DNA of 64,000 bases from JAGOBP01 sp046328575 (GTDB lineage Bacteria > Chloroflexota > Anaerolineae > Fen-1058): positions 11,040 to 75,039 of the forward strand of contig JAXLWI010000014.1 in the NCBI GenBank assembly GCA_046328575.1. Reading direction: 5' to 3'. The stretch's first letter is position 1. Each line of letters begins with the position of its first letter. This document shows positions 35,709 to 43,907 of the stretch, one piece after another. Made by a program: the position numbers and the translations under genes. The notes under the pieces were generated by a model. That model did not search any database. It had not been told where the DNA came from and saw only the letters and a list, made by a program, of their open reading frames with translations.

Positions 35709-36515
35709 TCAACGCGTCGTTTGTCGGAAGATCAGCCGCCACGATGTCAAGCCGGTCGGGCAAGGCGCAGCTTGCAGGTTAGTGGCCACCACAGCGGTAG
35801 GCTGATCGATGCTCACATTGTAAGCCCGATCAGGCATCATTTCAAAATCGCCATAACCGGCATCGATCTCTGGCTTGAGACCCGTGACAAACCGATCGGC
35901 CCCATTCTCCCACGTGATCCACACATCGCGACCGGCCAAGCCAACGCCCGCCGCATCTTGCACGAACACACGAATTTGCGGCGGCGTCGAGGCGCGTGTG
36001 CATTCAGCCGTACGATTAACCAACTGATAAGCCGGACTCAACGCGACTGACGTCGGGGTGATGGTCGGTGCGGGTTGCGTAGGTATGGCCGTAGCTGTCG
36101 GCTTCGGCGTCGGCGATGCGATGACGCTGACGGGCGGCGGCGGAGTCGGCGTCACCGCCGGAGTGACGAGAAACACACTCATGGCCGCGGTCTGCGCCCC
36201 TAACCGATCGGCGATCAGTGCCAGGGCGCGCGCACTCGATCGGTCCCCGCGCGCAGCTTCTTGCTCGAAGAGATCGGCTACCGTGCGCGCCAAATCGGGA
36301 TCGCGCAGCGCGGTCAATCGGGCTTGCGTACGATCCCAGTCGCCATCTTGGGCGTAGGCTTCTGCCGTCATAATCAACCAGGTCTGCCGATAGGCTGCCT
36401 GCACCAGCGCCGGCGATGATTCCGTAAACGTGACGGGCTCAATCAACCATGCATACGTCAGGCCAGCGCCCAACCCGACGAACAACAACACGCTAAAGAT
36501 GAGTCGTGCTTTCAT
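35709..36515 (-). CDS. Membrane-anchored protein with Pro/Thr linker and C-terminal beta domain (paralogue A)
   Basis: A 268-residue protein. Its first 110 residues resemble the whole product of the gene just upstream: a GLGAGLTYAWLIEPVTFTE anchor, W-x-x-x-x-A-x-A-Y, RLTALRDPDLARTVADLFEQ and ADRLGAQ. A Pro/Thr spacer follows, then an exported domain with the strand VRVFVQDAAGVGLAGRDVW-like region (here IRVFVQDAAGVGL) and two cysteines that could form a disulfide. The start overlaps the upstream stop by four bases (ATGA), so the pair is translationally coupled. No known function. Confidence 0.75.
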   Translation of the reverse strand: MKARLIFSVLLFVGLGAGLTYAWLIEPVTFTESSPALVQAAYRQTWLIMTAEAYAQDGDWDRTQARLTALRDPDLARTVADLFEQEAARGDRSSARALALIADRLGAQTAAMSVFLVTPAVTPTPPPPVSVIASPTPKPTATAIPTQPAPTITPTSVALSPAYQLVNRTAECTRASTPPQIRVFVQDAAGVGLAGRDVWITWENGADRFVTGLKPEIDAGYGDFEMMPDRAYNVSIDQPTAVVATNLQAAPCPTGLTSWRLIFRQTTR

Positions 36516-36871
36516 GGGTTGAGGAAACGGTCGAGATCCGGTGCGTGCGCGCCGAGGGCGGCCGCTAGCCGCGCCAGATGTGTGATCTGAGCGACCGGCC
36601 AGTTTTGCTGGCGGGCGCGCTCAGCCCGATCGAGCACCAGCTGCCCGACGTCCTCGCTACCAAGCGGGCGTAAGCGGCTCTGCGCGGCTTCCAAATCGCG
36701 ATCATAGGCAAAGGCCTGAGCGGCCATCCAGATCGCTTCGTCTTTCCAGTCTTGGCGCAGACGTGACGGTGCGGCCTCAGTATATGTCACTGGCCAGACA
36801 TACCATCCGATCGCCAGACCGGCGCTAAGTCCAATCGCCACCGCCAACACTACCGACATCCATTTTCGCAT
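36512..36871 (-). CDS. Small membrane-anchored helical protein (paralogue B)
   Basis: A 119-residue protein with one anchor (VVLAVAIGLSAGLAIGWYVW), the same PVTYTEAAP junction as its downstream neighbour, and a helical domain (AQAFAYDRDLEAAQSRLRPL, LARLAAALGAHAPDLDRFL). It is a tandem paralogue of the first 110 residues of the product of the overlapping downstream gene, suggesting duplication and possibly heterodimer formation. Function is unknown. It is divergent from the sigma factor at 37169, with the tRNA between. Confidence 0.75.
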   Translation of the reverse strand: MRKWMSVVLAVAIGLSAGLAIGWYVWPVTYTEAAPSRLRQDWKDEAIWMAAQAFAYDRDLEAAQSRLRPLGSEDVGQLVLDRAERARQQNWPVAQITHLARLAAALGAHAPDLDRFLNP

Positions 36872-36985
36872 CAGGCTCGCACCTCGGCGAGGTGGCCGTA
36901 TTCTATCATGCTCTACCGTCTAAGTGCGGTCGTACTCAGATAAGCAAAACGGGCAGAATCAAATGATCCAGCCCGTCGCGTCTTC

Positions 36986-36994
36986 TGGTATAAT
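36986..36994 (+). promoter_or_regulatory. Extended -10 promoter reading toward the second sigma factor
   Basis: TGGTATAAT followed by CG on the plus strand. If used for the gene at 37169, its transcript would run antisense through the tRNA-Leu gene. Confidence 0.45.
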
Positions 36995-37029
36995 CGGCGC
37001 GGCTTACTTGCCGAGCCGAACGAACAGTG

Positions 37030-37113
37030 TGCCGAAGGTGGGAATCGAACCCACATATCCGTAAGGATACACGATTTTGAGTCGTGCGCGTCTGCCAGTT
37101 CCGCCACTCCGGC
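37030..37113 (-). tRNA. tRNA-Leu (anticodon CAA)
   Basis: The minus strand folds as a long-variable-arm tRNA: acceptor GCCGGAG with CTTCGGC (one G-U), anticodon arm CACGA-CTCAAAA-TCGTG with anticodon CAA (reads UUG), a variable-arm hairpin (TATCC-TTAC-GGATA), and T arm GTGGG-TTCGATT-CCCAC. The discriminator is A and CCA is not encoded. The length is 84 bases. Confidence 0.96.
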
Positions 37114-37126
37114 TTGAAGTGACCGT

Positions 37127-37155
37127 ATTTTAGCCGCACACGCCCGGTTCGTCAA
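37127..37155 (-). promoter_or_regulatory. Sigma70-type promoter of tRNA-Leu
   Basis: On the minus strand TTGACG (37155-37150), a 17-base spacer and TAAAAT (37132-37127) lie 13 bases before the tRNA 5' end. Confidence 0.8.
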
Positions 37156-37168
37156 GTGATCGATCGAC

Positions 37169-37774
37169 ATGGATGAGAATGCCCTGATTCAATCGGCGCG
37201 CAAAGGCGACCTCGACGCCTTTAACACCCTGGTGCTGGCTTATCAACATCAGGTCTACAACCTCGCCTATCGCATCATGGGCGATGAAGCGGCTGCGTCA
37301 GATGCCACGCAAGATGCCTTTATCTCGGCCTACAAAAATTTGAAATCGTTTCGCGGCGGCTCGTTCAAGAGTTGGTTGTTGCGCATTGTGACCAACGCCT
37401 GCTATGACGACTTGCGCCGCCGCAAGCGCCGACCGGCCACCTCGCTCGACGAGTTGACCAACGGCGAAGATGGCGAAGCCGAATTCGATGTGCCGTCCGC
37501 CGATGACGGGCCGGAGACGATCGCCCAGCGACACGAACTCGCCCAATTGTTACAACGTGGCATTACCACCCTGCCCGATGATCAACGCATCGTGCTGGTC
37601 CTCAGCGACGTGCAGGGCATGAGTTATGAAGAAATTGCAGAGATGACCAACAGCAACCTCGGCACCGTCAAGTCGCGGCTCAGCCGCGCCCGCGCCAAGT
37701 TGCGTGAATATCTGCAGCAGACGCACGGGGAACTATTGCCGGAGATTTATCGTCTAGAAGGCAGCCAGACTTAA
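37169..37774 (+). CDS. ECF RNA polymerase sigma factor (SigW/RpoE-like)
   Basis: A 201-residue sigma factor with region 2 (LVLAYQHQVYNLAYRIMGDE, TQDAFISAYKNLKSFRGG, FKSWLLRIVTNACYD) and region 4 (LPDDQRIVLVLSDVQGMSYE then EIAEMTNSNLGTVKSRLSRA). It closely matches the SigW/SigE envelope-stress type. The next gene encodes a zinc-binding anti-sigma factor, its expected regulator. This pair is native in composition, unlike the pair at 13141-14483. Confidence 0.93.
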   Translation: MDENALIQSARKGDLDAFNTLVLAYQHQVYNLAYRIMGDEAAASDATQDAFISAYKNLKSFRGGSFKSWLLRIVTNACYDDLRRRKRRPATSLDELTNGEDGEAEFDVPSADDGPETIAQRHELAQLLQRGITTLPDDQRIVLVLSDVQGMSYEEIAEMTNSNLGTVKSRLSRARAKLREYLQQTHGELLPEIYRLEGSQT

Positions 37775-37861
37775 AGGCAAAGTTTGATCCAGAAGTCGCA
37801 GGGGGAAACGTCTTTGCGGCTTGCTGGCTTAAGTGACATGAAAGTGGCAGAAGGCGCAGGC

Positions 37862-38701
37862 ATGGCAACTCGAAACGATCACATCCGAGCCGAAGATTTA
37901 TTCTCGGCCTATATTGACAAGCGCACGACCGCCGACGAGCAAGTTTTCGTCGAGCGGCACGTGGCGTCTTGCGCCGATTGCCGCGCCAAGCTGCAAGCCA
38001 CCCGATCGATGATCACGGCCCTCAAGGCCATGCCGCCAGTGCGCGCGCCGCGCTCGTTTGTGCTGCCCAAAGAAATGGCCAGGCAGCCCAAGCGATCGGT
38101 GTTTGCCTGGTATCCCGCGCTGCGGCTGGCCACCGTCACGGCGATTGCGGCGTTTGCCATCGTCTTTGCCAGCGATGTCCTGACACCACGCGTTGGTGGC
38201 GGCCTGAGCAGTGTCACCATGTCCGCGCCCGCGCCGACTGCTTTGCAAGCGCCGGCGGCCGCGCCGTTAGAAGCTCCACAACCTGCCGAACCTGCACAGC
38301 CTGCTCAACAAGCAGCTGCGCCGGCCCCGAGTCCGGCGCCAACGAATGCCGCGGCCGATCAAATGCCCGCGCCACTTGCACCCGCGGCTGGTGCAGCGCG
38401 CGTAGTTCCCACCGAGACACCAGAGCCGGAAGCCGACAATATGGCGCTGATGGCTAAATCGGCGCCGAGTGAAACGCTGACGACAACGATGGTCAGTGGC
38501 TATGCTCAACCAACTGAATCGGCCGAAGCAACGCCTGCGCCTGAAACGGCAGCGGCCGATCAAGCTGCACCGGAACCGGGAGCCGTTGCCACAACTGAGG
38601 CCGCTCCAACCGTTGACCCACTGCGCATTGCGACGATCACACTGGGTGGATTGGTAGTGGTACTGCTCGCCGCTACGCTCATCGCACGCCGCAACGCTTA
38701 A
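37862..38701 (+). CDS. Zinc-binding anti-sigma factor with two membrane helices
   Basis: The start is placed at the ATG 37862 (MATRNDHIRAEDLFSAYID) with AGAAGG upstream; an ATG at 37838 is possible. The ZAS motif HVASCADC (H-x3-C-x2-C) defines a zinc anti-sigma domain that binds the sigma factor in the cytoplasm. A first helix (LATVTAIAAFAIVFASDVL) leads to a long Ala/Pro/Glu-rich exported stretch, and a second helix (ITLGGLVVVLLAATLIA) ends the protein. Two helices are unusual for this family; the exported loop could be a sensor or protease target. A perfect terminator follows. Confidence 0.86.
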   Translation: MATRNDHIRAEDLFSAYIDKRTTADEQVFVERHVASCADCRAKLQATRSMITALKAMPPVRAPRSFVLPKEMARQPKRSVFAWYPALRLATVTAIAAFAIVFASDVLTPRVGGGLSSVTMSAPAPTALQAPAAAPLEAPQPAEPAQPAQQAAAPAPSPAPTNAAADQMPAPLAPAAGAARVVPTETPEPEADNMALMAKSAPSETLTTTMVSGYAQPTESAEATPAPETAAADQAAPEPGAVATTEAAPTVDPLRIATITLGGLVVVLLAATLIARRNA

Positions 38702-38714
38702 GACTCTGCGCAAC

Positions 38715-38748
38715 AACGAGGCCGCTGACGGACATCAGCGGCCTCGTT
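38715..38748. terminator. Bidirectional terminator between anti-sigma factor and pyrG
   Basis: AACGAGGCCGCTGA and TCAGCGGCCTCGTT form a perfect 14-bp stem around CGGACA, followed by TTAG; it is used by convergent genes. Confidence 0.9.
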
Positions 38749-38769
38749 TTAGTTGGCGTGATTGATGGC

Positions 38770-40386
38770 TCAATTACCGGCGGCATCCATGCGCGCCGCT
38801 GCCGCTTCGACAAACGCCTTAAACAGCGGATGCGGCCGATTGGGACGGCTCTTGAATTCGGGATGGAACTGTGAGCCAACCATGAAAGGATGATCGGCCA
38901 ACTCGGCGATCTCGACCAACCGACCATCTGGTGACAACCCGCTCAGCACCAAACCGTTCTTCTGCATCAGATCGCGATAAGCATTGTTGAACTCAAAGCG
39001 ATGACGATGCCGTTCGTGTGCCATGGCAGTGCCATAAGCGCGCGCCGCGATAGTGCCCGGCACCAACGCGCATGGATAGCTGCCCAATCGCATCGTGCCG
39101 CCCATGTCGGAGATGTCACGCTGCTCCGGCATCAGATCGATGATAGGGTGGCGTGTAGAATGATCGAACTCGGTGCTGTTCGCGTCGTCGTCGCCGACCA
39201 CGGCTCGCATCTTCTCAATACACATCACTTGCATACCGAGACACAACCCCAAGTACGGCACTTTGTGTTCGCGCGCGAATTTGGCGGCGACGATTTTGCC
39301 CTCGATGCCGCGATAGCCAAAGCCGCCCGGCACGACGATGCCGGCGACCTTCTCCAACCGATCGAGCCCGCGACCTTTTTCGAGATCCTCTGACAAGATC
39401 CAATCGATCTGGACATCGACATCATGTGCAACGCCCGCGTGATACAGGCTCTCGCGCACACTCATGTATGCGTCCTTCAACTCGACGTACTTGCCGACAA
39501 TGGCGATCGGCAGCGGCTCTTTGGCCTTGCGCATCTCCGCCACCATGGCGCGCCAATCAGACAAATCGGGCGCAGCCGAAGCGTTAAGGTGCAAACGTTC
39601 GATCAAGAAATCACCGACACCGTGTTCTTCCAGCAACAACGGGACTTCATACAGCACATTCGTCGTCACTAACGGAATGACGGCACGCGTCTCGACATCG
39701 GTGAACAAGGCGATCTTCTCGCGTAGCGAATCGTTGATGGGTTGATCCGAGCGGAGCATGATCATTTCCGGATTGATGCCGATGCTGCGCAGTTCATGCA
39801 CCGAGTGTTGTGTAGGCTTGGTCTTCAACTCGTTCGTCGCGCCGATGTGCGGCAGCCACGTGACGTGGATGTAGATCACGTTGTCGCGGCCCACATCCTT
39901 ACGCATCTGTCGAATCGCTTCGAGGAACGGCAGGCTCTCGATGTCGCCGACCGTGCCGCCTACTTCGACGATCACGACGTCGGGATTGGTGGCCTTGGCG
40001 GCTAGCGCGATGCGGCGCTTGATCTCGTTGGTGATGTGCGGAATGACTTGAATGGTGCCGCCGAGGTAATCGCCGCGGCGTTCTTTCGCAATCACTTCGG
40101 CATAGATCTGACCGGTAGTGGTGTTACTGGCTTTGGTCAAGTTCTCATCGATAAACCGCTCGTAGTGGCCCAGATCCAGATCGGTTTCCGCGCCGTCCTC
40201 GGTGACGAAGACCTCGCCGTGCTGATACGGGCTCATCGTGCCCGGATCGACGTTGATGTAGGGATCGAGTTTCTGCATCGTGACACTGACGCCGCGACTT
40301 TTCAGCACTCGCCCGATCGAGGCGGCGGCGACGCCCTTGCCCACGCTGGACACGACACCGCCCGTACAGAAAATATATTTCGGCAT
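38770..40386 (-). CDS. pyrG: CTP synthase
   Basis: A 538-residue enzyme that aminates UTP to CTP using glutamine. The N-terminal synthase begins KYIFCTGGVVSSVGKGVAAA and contains KLDPYINVDPGTMSPYQHGE. The C-terminal class I glutaminase contains GGFGYRG and the nucleophile loop PYLGLCLGMQ, with the His-Glu pair in SQFHPEF. The start at 40386 has an AAGGAGAAAAG ribosome site. A terminator-like hairpin lies in its leader (40422-40464), so attenuation is possible. Confidence 0.97.
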   Translation of the reverse strand: MPKYIFCTGGVVSSVGKGVAAASIGRVLKSRGVSVTMQKLDPYINVDPGTMSPYQHGEVFVTEDGAETDLDLGHYERFIDENLTKASNTTTGQIYAEVIAKERRGDYLGGTIQVIPHITNEIKRRIALAAKATNPDVVIVEVGGTVGDIESLPFLEAIRQMRKDVGRDNVIYIHVTWLPHIGATNELKTKPTQHSVHELRSIGINPEMIMLRSDQPINDSLREKIALFTDVETRAVIPLVTTNVLYEVPLLLEEHGVGDFLIERLHLNASAAPDLSDWRAMVAEMRKAKEPLPIAIVGKYVELKDAYMSVRESLYHAGVAHDVDVQIDWILSEDLEKGRGLDRLEKVAGIVVPGGFGYRGIEGKIVAAKFAREHKVPYLGLCLGMQVMCIEKMRAVVGDDDANSTEFDHSTRHPIIDLMPEQRDISDMGGTMRLGSYPCALVPGTIAARAYGTAMAHERHRHRFEFNNAYRDLMQKNGLVLSGLSPDGRLVEIAELADHPFMVGSQFHPEFKSRPNRPHPLFKAFVEAAAARMDAAGN

Positions 40387-40421
40387 ACTTTTCTCCTTGA
40401 CTGTGAGTGTTTCTACAACAA

Positions 40422-40464
40422 AAAGGCGGTGGGGAGGGTCACTTTGCGGGCGACTCTCCCCACC
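40422..40464 (-). terminator. Terminator/attenuator between the roadblock gene and pyrG
   Basis: On the minus strand GGTGGGGAG pairs with CTCCCCACC, followed by GCCTTTTTG, 36 bases before the pyrG start. It ends the roadblock transcript or attenuates readthrough into pyrG. Confidence 0.75.
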
Positions 40465-40525
40465 GTCGAATTCAGGGTCTTCAGTTACCGGGTGATGCCT
40501 GTTGTGGCATCGGACTCCTTTAGAT

Positions 40526-40897
40526 CTAAACCAGTTTTTCCAGATCGGCGGCCGCACGCCGCATATCCAACATGATCAAGCCCAGGCGTGCTTGCTCGCG
40601 CGCCAACACGGTCAACACCGCATCCTGCCCCACCGACATTAGAATAACGTAACCGCTGTCACCGCGGATATAGACCTGCTCCAGCGAGCCGCGGCCTAAC
40701 TCACCCGCGATGCGCTCGCCCAGCGACAACATGGCGGCCGACATCGCCGATACGCGATCTTCCTCAACCCCCGCTGGCAGCGACGACGCCATAATCAAGC
40801 CGTCGACCGACACAACCGCCGACGCTTCAACATCCGGCGTGCCTGCCTGCAAATCTCGCAAACGGTCGACCATCTGCTCGGTGCGTGACTTGGGCAT
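40526..40897 (-). CDS. Roadblock/LC7-domain protein
   Basis: A 123-residue single-domain protein of the MglB/roadblock family (ASAVVSVDGLIMASSLPAGV, MSAAMLSLGERIAGELGRGS, VLTVLAREQARLGLIMLDM). Such proteins dimerise and regulate small GTPases; no MglA-type GTPase gene lies next to it here. The ATG at 40897 with AAGGAG upstream is preferred to a longer frame. It lies upstream of pyrG on the same strand. Confidence 0.9.
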   Translation of the reverse strand: MPKSRTEQMVDRLRDLQAGTPDVEASAVVSVDGLIMASSLPAGVEEDRVSAMSAAMLSLGERIAGELGRGSLEQVYIRGDSGYVILMSVGQDAVLTVLAREQARLGLIMLDMRRAAADLEKLV

Positions 40898-41008
40898 AAG
40901 GAAACTCCTTAGATAAGTGCGTAGTTCAAAAGCCTCGTCCAATATACCACATGACCCTAGTCAAGTCAAACAAATGCGGTTCAAAATGCGCGTGGCACGC
41001 AAGTGGTA

Positions 41009-41017
41009 TGGTATAAT
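41009..41017 (+). promoter_or_regulatory. Extended -10 promoter of dinG
   Basis: ATGGTATAATCGCC, with TATAAT at 41012-41017, 41 bases before the TTG start at 41059. Confidence 0.55.
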
Positions 41018-41058
41018 CGCCGCGCGCTCAACGCAGCGTCTAGATTGGACAGCCAAAT

Positions 41059-43896
41059 TTGTCTCGCATCCTCGTTTCACTCGATCTGGAGACCACCGGT
41101 CTCGATCCGCACCGTGACGCCATCATCGAAATTGGAGCCGTAAAGTTTCGCGGCGATGAAATACTCGACACGTTTTCGACGCTGATCAATCCCAATCGCG
41201 CGATCCCGCCTAAGATTACGGATTTGACGGGCATCGCCGATCGGGACGTAGAAAACGCGCCGTCGTTGTTTGGCGTGTTACCGCGCATATCGTCGTTCGT
41301 CCGTGACTTGCCCATCATCGGTCACAACATCAATTTCGATCTGAGTTTCCTGGCCAAGCAGCGGCTCTTCAACGACAACCTCGGGCTCGACACGTTCGAA
41401 CTCGCCGGGATGTTGATCCCGCACGCCGAGCGCTACAACCTTGGCTCATTAGCTCGCAACGTTGGTATCGAATTGCCCGCCACACACCGTGCGCTCGACG
41501 ACGCCAAAGTGGCGCACGCGCTGTATATGAAGATGTTCGAGCGGGCCTGCGACATTCCGCCCAAGATTCTGGAAGAGATCGTCAAGCATTCGCAAAAAGT
41601 CGCGTGGTCGTTGAGCGTCTTTTTCGAAGACGCGCTGAAAGCGTCGGCACGCGGTTCGTTTTCGAGTGGCAGCATTGGCGCGCAGTTGAAGGCCAAAGGC
41701 CTCGCGCCAAAGGGCCAAGCGCCGATCTTCAGAGCGAAGAGCGACACGAAACCGCTGCGCCCGACCGACGAATCCGGCCCGATCGATACCGCTGCGATTG
41801 CGGCCCTGCTCGAAACCGACGGCGCATTTGACAAAACCTTCCCGCACTTCGAGCATCGCCCGCAGCAAGTGCAAATGCTACGCAGTGTGGCCGAGGCGTT
41901 CAACAGCGGCCAGCACCTCATCGTCGAAGCGGGCACCGGCACCGGCAAATCGATCGCGTACTTGCTGCCCGCACTGCACTGGGCGGCGCAGAACGGTCAG
42001 CGCGTGGTCGTGTCCACTAACACGATCAACTTGCAGGAACAACTGGCCGCCAAAGATATTCCCGATCTGCAGAAGATTCTGCCATTCGAATTTCGCGCGG
42101 CGGTGCTCAAAGGCCGATCGCATTATCTCTGCCCCTCGCGCTTGCAACAGCTCCGCCGCAACGGCCCGACCAATACCGACGAGATGCGCGTGCTGGTCAA
42201 AGTATTGATGTGGCTGCCTTCGACGGTCAGTGGTGACGGCGATGAGTTATTCATTCCCAATGCCGCCGAACGAACCGCGTGGTCGCGCATCAGCGCCGAA
42301 AGCGAAGCGTGCACATCGGAACGCTGCGCGGCCAACGATTGCTTCTTCCATCGCGCACGGCAGCAAGCCGAAGCCGCGCACGTGCTGATCGTCAATCACG
42401 CCCTGCTGCTGGCCGATGTGGCTGTGGCCAATCGCGCCCTGCCCGAATACGATTATTTGATCGTCGACGAAGCGCATCACCTCGAAGACGCCGCCACCGA
42501 TCAGCTCAGTTTCTCGATGAGCCGCGCACAGTTGAAGCGCATGCTGCAAGAGATCGGCCGCCTCGATCGCAACAAGGCCGACGGTTTGCTAGCCGATGTC
42601 GTTGGTCGCATCCGCTCTGCTGTGCCCGACGAAGTCTTTGCCAAGCCGCAGGAATTCGCGCAAAAAGCAGCCGACGGCGTCGAGCGCGCGCTGCAAAACG
42701 CCGACGATCTTTTTGAGATGTTGATCGATTTCACCCGCGGTCACGTCGACGGTCGCAGCGAGTACACGCAGCGGTTGCGACTAGTGCCCGGTCTGCGCAC
42801 GCAGCCCGCGTGGAGCAACGTCGAGATTGCGTGGGATGATCTGAGCGCGCCGTTGTTTGCGGTGGCCGAAGGACTGGCAAAACTCGCCAGCACACTGCGC
42901 GACCTCAGCGAGTACGACATCCCCGATCACGATGAGGTGTTGGCGCGCGTCATGGCTTATGCGCGCTCGTTCGATGAAGCACGTACCAACATGGCCGCGA
43001 TCATTAGTCGTCCTGACAACACTTCGGTGTATTGGCTGGAAATCGAGCAGAATTTCTCCAATCGTGGCGGTGAGCGCGCCTTAGTCAGCGTCAATGCTGC
43101 GCCGTTGCACGTCGGGCCGTTAGTCGAAAAACACCTGTGGAACACCAAGAAATCGATCGTGTTGACGTCAGCCACCATGCGCACTGGCAAGAACTTTGCC
43201 TTCATTCGGGATCGCTTGTCCGCGCAAGACATGGACGAACTCTCGGTCGGTTCGCCGTTCGACTACAAATCGTCGACGCTGTTGTACCTAGTCACGGATG
43301 TGCCTGAGCCGGGCCAACCCGGTTTTCAACAGGCGCTCGATCTCGGTTTGATCGCGCTATCGAAGGCGATGGAAGGCCGCACGCTGATGCTGTTCACGTC
43401 GTATGCGTCGTTGAAGGCGACGGGCAAGGGCATCACCGCGGCGCTCAATCAAGCCGATATTCTCGTTTACGAACAGGGTGATGGTTCATCGCGACGACAG
43501 TTGATGGAAAGTTTCAAGAACGCGGAACGCGCGGTGCTGTTGGGAACCCGATCGTTTTGGGAAGGCGTCGACGTGCCCGGTGAAGCCCTATCGTGTCTGG
43601 CGATCACGCGCCTGCCGTTCGCCGTCCCCACCGATCCGATCTTCGCCGCTCGATCTGAAACGTTCGAGCAGCCGTTCCTCGAATACTCGGTGCCGGACGC
43701 GATTTTGAAGTTCCGCCAAGGCTTCGGGCGCTTGATCCGCACCAAGACCGATCGGGGCGTGGTAGCCGTCTTCGATAAGCGCCTGTTGACGAAGCAATAC
43801 GGTCAGACGTTTTTGCAATCGCTGCCAGACTGCACGGTGCAGCGCGGCCCGTACGCGGCGCTAGCCAAAGCGGCTGCGGCGTGGATGAAAGCCTAA
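41059..43896 (+). CDS. dinG: DnaQ-DinG fusion: 3'-5' exonuclease and superfamily 2 helicase
   Basis: A 945-residue protein. Residues 1-165 are a DEDDh exonuclease (SLDLETTGLDPHRDAIIEIG, HNINFDLSFL, HRALDDAKVAHAL). Residues 270-945 are an XPD/DinG-type DNA helicase: Walker A EAGTGTGKS, four cysteines suited to a 4Fe-4S cluster (YLCPS, CTSERCAANDC), DEAHH, and the C-terminal motifs VLLGTRSFWEGVDVPGE and FRQGFGRLIRTKTDRG. This fusion is typical of Firmicutes and Chloroflexi. The start is TTG at 41059 without a clear ribosome site. The downstream gene starts 12 bases past its stop. Confidence 0.94.
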   Translation: MSRILVSLDLETTGLDPHRDAIIEIGAVKFRGDEILDTFSTLINPNRAIPPKITDLTGIADRDVENAPSLFGVLPRISSFVRDLPIIGHNINFDLSFLAKQRLFNDNLGLDTFELAGMLIPHAERYNLGSLARNVGIELPATHRALDDAKVAHALYMKMFERACDIPPKILEEIVKHSQKVAWSLSVFFEDALKASARGSFSSGSIGAQLKAKGLAPKGQAPIFRAKSDTKPLRPTDESGPIDTAAIAALLETDGAFDKTFPHFEHRPQQVQMLRSVAEAFNSGQHLIVEAGTGTGKSIAYLLPALHWAAQNGQRVVVSTNTINLQEQLAAKDIPDLQKILPFEFRAAVLKGRSHYLCPSRLQQLRRNGPTNTDEMRVLVKVLMWLPSTVSGDGDELFIPNAAERTAWSRISAESEACTSERCAANDCFFHRARQQAEAAHVLIVNHALLLADVAVANRALPEYDYLIVDEAHHLEDAATDQLSFSMSRAQLKRMLQEIGRLDRNKADGLLADVVGRIRSAVPDEVFAKPQEFAQKAADGVERALQNADDLFEMLIDFTRGHVDGRSEYTQRLRLVPGLRTQPAWSNVEIAWDDLSAPLFAVAEGLAKLASTLRDLSEYDIPDHDEVLARVMAYARSFDEARTNMAAIISRPDNTSVYWLEIEQNFSNRGGERALVSVNAAPLHVGPLVEKHLWNTKKSIVLTSATMRTGKNFAFIRDRLSAQDMDELSVGSPFDYKSSTLLYLVTDVPEPGQPGFQQALDLGLIALSKAMEGRTLMLFTSYASLKATGKGITAALNQADILVYEQGDGSSRRQLMESFKNAERAVLLGTRSFWEGVDVPGEALSCLAITRLPFAVPTDPIFAARSETFEQPFLEYSVPDAILKFRQGFGRLIRTKTDRGVVAVFDKRLLTKQYGQTFLQSLPDCTVQRGPYAALAKAAAAWMKA

Positions 43897-43907
43897 CGTT
43901 CAACGCT

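Noticed and set aside
36913..37170. Minus-strand frame containing the words AELADAHDSKS
   Set aside because: It is the translation of the tRNA-Leu gene, a common false protein.
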